8,567 nucleotides of DNA from an uncultured Ignavibacteria bacterium. GTDB taxonomy: Bacteria > Bacteroidota > Ignavibacteria > Kapaibacteriales > UBA2268. Below are positions 6,537 through 8,567 of this stretch, one piece after another. The stretch is taken from assembly GCA_903911805.1 (NCBI GenBank), contig CAIWET010000223.1, forward strand, positions 1 to 8,567, written 5' to 3'. The notes beneath the pieces were generated by a model. It was given only the letters and a program-made list of their open reading frames with translations, made no database searches and had not been told where the DNA came from. Every line of letters begins with the position of its first letter. Position 1 is the first letter of the stretch. The translations under genes and the position numbers were made by a program.

Positions 6537-8404
6537 ATTTTAATTAATTTATAAATTTTACCATTAATATGAATTAAAAATATACCTTGATTTAATTCAG
6601 AAATATTTATTCTGTTTTCAGTTAATCTTCCTGATTTAACTTGCATACCATTTACATTAATAATTGAATAATCAAGATTAGTATTTACTTCATTAATCAA
6701 TATATTGTCCTTTGCAGGATTTGGATAAATGTAATTTTCATTAGAAGCATTGTCTTCAACGCTGTTATATAATCCAGTTGAGAATGAACTTACATAAGAC
6801 CAATTACTAAAATTACCAGAATTAAGTGCTTTTACTCTCCAATAATATATCGTGTTTGGATTTAATGTATAATTATAATATGGCATTAATGATTCGTTGG
6901 TAATTACATTATTTGCAAAAGTACTATCTTCAGAAATCTGAATAATGTACCTTTCTGTACTATTGATGTCATCCCAATAAAATTGTGTTTGAATTGGCAC
7001 ATTTGTAGCTCTATTTTCAGGTATAAGATTTTCAGGTTTAGGCAATTCTGTTAAAAATTCACTAATTTCAGACCAGAAACTACCAGCAACTTTGTTCTTT
7101 GCAGATACTTTTGTATAATAAACAGCATTATTTTCTAATCCTGAATAATTAAATTCGTGATTCAATAAATTACTACCATGAATTTGAGGCTCAATAAAAG
7201 AGTTTTTCTTAGAAATTAAAATATTATATTGTTCAGCATCTTTTACAGCATTCCAATCAAAATTTCCCTCAACTGGAATACCAGCTTCTTTGTCAAACGG
7301 TTTAGTTAAAATTGGTTTATCTAATACCACGCTTGATGCAGTTGTAAAGTTCCAAATTTCAGACCAACTACTTTCTTCAGAACCGATTTTGTATTTAACT
7401 CTCCAAAAGTATCGCGTAAAGTTCTTCAATTTTGTTACATTCGCAATATTAGTTGAAATATCATTTACTTCAGAAACAGCTGTTGCAAATGTTATATCTT
7501 CAGAGTATTGCATAACATATTGATTAATATTTGGTATTGCAACCCAATTGAAAGGTATGTTTACACTTACTTGCAATTGCTCATTGATTGGAGAAATTAA
7601 ATCAATTTTAGTGAATTTTGAAGTATAAAATGAATATGTTGAAGACCAGCTACTACTATCAAATTGGCTATATGATTTAACTCTCCAATAATATGTAGTA
7701 ACTCCAACTAAATCTTTAAAATCAAAACTATTTTGGTTATTAATTATTTCATCAGTTAAAAGATTTGTAAAATCGCCAGATTTAGACAACTGTAATCTAT
7801 AAGAAAGTGCTCTATTAGATTTTTGCCATTGGAATGTTCCAAAAATATTATGTTCTGAATTATTCTCTGGAGCAATCAATTTAGGTGTAGCAACTGCAAC
7901 GATATTGTCTGTATTTATTAATCCAGTAAACGACCAATCACTTTCTTTTACACCATTTTGAGCTTTTACTCTCCAATAAACCGTACTATATGCAGGTAAT
8001 TCTGGAACAACAATTGTAGTTGATGTAATATTATTCAACGTTAATAAATTCTCTGAAAAATCTTGTTTTAGCGAAAACTGTATCAAGTAATTTTTTGTAT
8101 TCAAGCAAGGTTTCCAATTCATTTTAATATTCATTGCAAAAACGTTTTGTCCATAAGTTGGTTCCAACGTAATTGGTTTTTCTAATACAGTTGTAAATTT
8201 ATTTGGTTTAGACCAATTATCATCTTCAACGTTATTATTAACTTTAACTCTCCAATAAATAGTTTTGTCGAATTCTAAATTATTAAATACAAAGAAAGTA
8301 TTAATAATTTTATCATTTTGAGTAATAATACTAGTAAATAGCGAATCATTTGAAATTTGTACGTGATATTTACTTGCTCCTTGGACAAAATTCCATTTTA
8401 TCAT
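6533..8404 (-). CDS. FN3-repeat surface protein with T9SS sorting domain, N-terminus missing
   Basis: The 623 residues from the first ATG contain six fibronectin-III-like repeats of 93-97 residues. Repeat-start tryptophans are at W4, W97, W193, W287, W384 and W477. Each repeat has a W-N-x-V…Y-x-x-Q-x-S opening, a central YWRVK (W51, W144, W240, W334, W522) and a WS near its end (W64, W157, W253, W347, W444, W535). Repeat 5 departs from this, with YYTKV in place of YWRVK. The C-terminus from YPNP (560-563), through LDYSIINVNGMQVKSG to GIFLIHINGKIYKLIKI, is a T9SS type A sorting domain. Such proteins are usually long cell-surface or secreted, often adhesive; that role is inference. ATG 8404 cannot be the natural N-terminus: it lies inside a repeat, has no signal peptide, and FN3-like coding continues upstream to 8512, where an in-frame TGA occurs. 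The gene is incomplete or broken in this window. Confidence 0.9.
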   Translation of the reverse strand: MIKWNFVQGASKYHVQISNDSLFTSIITQNDKIINTFFVFNNLEFDKTIYWRVKVNNNVEDDNWSKPNKFTTVLEKPITLEPTYGQNVFAMNIKMNWKPCLNTKNYLIQFSLKQDFSENLLTLNNITSTTIVVPELPAYSTVYWRVKAQNGVKESDWSFTGLINTDNIVAVATPKLIAPENNSEHNIFGTFQWQKSNRALSYRLQLSKSGDFTNLLTDEIINNQNSFDFKDLVGVTTYYWRVKSYSQFDSSSWSSTYSFYTSKFTKIDLISPINEQLQVSVNIPFNWVAIPNINQYVMQYSEDITFATAVSEVNDISTNIANVTKLKNFTRYFWRVKYKIGSEESSWSEIWNFTTASSVVLDKPILTKPFDKEAGIPVEGNFDWNAVKDAEQYNILISKKNSFIEPQIHGSNLLNHEFNYSGLENNAVYYTKVSAKNKVAGSFWSEISEFLTELPKPENLIPENRATNVPIQTQFYWDDINSTERYIIQISEDSTFANNVITNESLMPYYNYTLNPNTIYYWRVKALNSGNFSNWSYVSSFSTGLYNSVEDNASNENYIYPNPAKDNILINEVNTNLDYSIINVNGMQVKSGRLTENRINISELNQGIFLIHINGKIYKLIKI

Positions 8405-8512
8405 TCCACTATTAACAACATTTATAGAATCGTTAACTGGAAGAACTAATTTTGGCCTTTCGAAATTAGTTTTAAATGTATTTATATCTGACCAATTACT
8501 AGTATCAAAAGA
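8405..8512 (-). other. In-frame upstream FN3 coding beyond the first ATG
   Basis: Reading upstream from ATG 8404 in the same minus-strand frame gives 36 sense codons. They begin SFDTSNWSDINTF, continue with KLVLPVNDSINV and end in NSG, then join MIKWN. This matches the end of one FN3 repeat (compare FDSSSWSS and NFSNWSYVSSF in the later repeats) and the P-x-x-N-x-S-x-x-V linker before the next. It is therefore real coding sequence of the same gene, terminated on its upstream side by TGA at 8513-8515. Confidence 0.85.
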
Positions 8513-8567
8513 TCAAGAATTTTTGGATTTAGCAATTAATAATACAAAAGCAGGAACTAGCTTTGAC
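8511..8567. other. Discontinuity at window edge: GATC and in-frame TGA
   Basis: The FN3 frame stays intact up to the GATC at 8511-8514 and meets TGA (complement of 8513-8515) there. Beyond it, no minus-strand frame encodes the expected YWRVK segment. The in-frame tail reads AKSKNS before the stop, and NS-stop-SF loosely resembles NSGNF of repeat 6, so a single GGA-to-TGA change is possible. The plus strand is open from GAT at 8511 to the end (DQEFLDLAINNTKAGTSFD), whereas the other two plus frames have stops. The sequence therefore fits either a nonsense mutation or error, or a chimeric join at GATC. Confidence 0.5.

Noticed and set aside
7290..7523. A 77-codon plus-strand reading frame inside the FN3 gene
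   Set aside because: It is antisense to clear FN3 repeats and has no independent support.
8513..8515. UGA recoded as glycine or tryptophan
   Set aside because: None of the six genes ends in TGA, which raised the idea. But none of their roughly 2,500 codons contains an internal TGA, so general recoding is not supported; a mutation, an error or a chimera explains the single case better.

Overview
The window looks like a fragment of an AT-rich genome from the Bacteroidota/Chlorobiota group, possibly an Ignavibacteria- or Kapabacteria-like lineage. The main support is two proteins with C-terminal type IX secretion (T9SS) sorting domains, known essentially only from this group. Secondary support comes from an OmpA-type protein with two OmpA domains, fibronectin-III-like repeats with the 'YWRVKA…WS' signature, and mostly Shine-Dalgarno-poor, A-rich gene starts. 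The exact lineage is inference. An [FeFe]-hydrogenase maturase gene suggests fermentative or anaerobic hydrogen metabolism.

Layout. Positions 1-480 hold no gene. They are visibly richer in G+C than the rest and consist of palindromic repeat modules, including a composite repeat of about 149 bp present twice (22-170 and 243-391). Next is a small NFU-type Fe-S scaffold gene (481-726, minus), divergent from hydF (805-2061, plus). hydF converges on an outer-membrane beta-barrel gene (2083-2763, minus). That gene is divergent from a 628-residue outer-membrane protein (2860-4746, plus) with a beta-barrel, two OmpA-like domains and a FlgD-like Ig segment between them. A strong intrinsic terminator follows at 4772-4806. 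The right third holds two probable T9SS cargo genes facing tail to tail and overlapping by 4 bp: an HExxH metalloprotease (4890-6536, plus) and an FN3-repeat protein (6533-8404, minus).

How they fit. NFU and HydF both concern Fe-S clusters but are divergently transcribed, so a functional link is only suggested; hydE, hydG and the hydrogenase itself are not here. The other four genes concern the cell envelope: two outer-membrane proteins, one of which probably tethers to peptidoglycan, and two proteins probably exported to the cell surface or medium. They do not form one operon; gene orientations alternate almost throughout.

The right edge is problematic. FN3 coding clearly continues past the first ATG (8404) up to 8512, then meets an in-frame TGA at 8513-8515, overlapping a GATC. 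The last ~53 bases do not encode a convincing FN3 segment. The gene is therefore incomplete or broken here, or the sequence is joined wrongly. I see no defence system, mobile-element transposase, CRISPR array, tRNA or rRNA, and no clearly novel multi-gene system.
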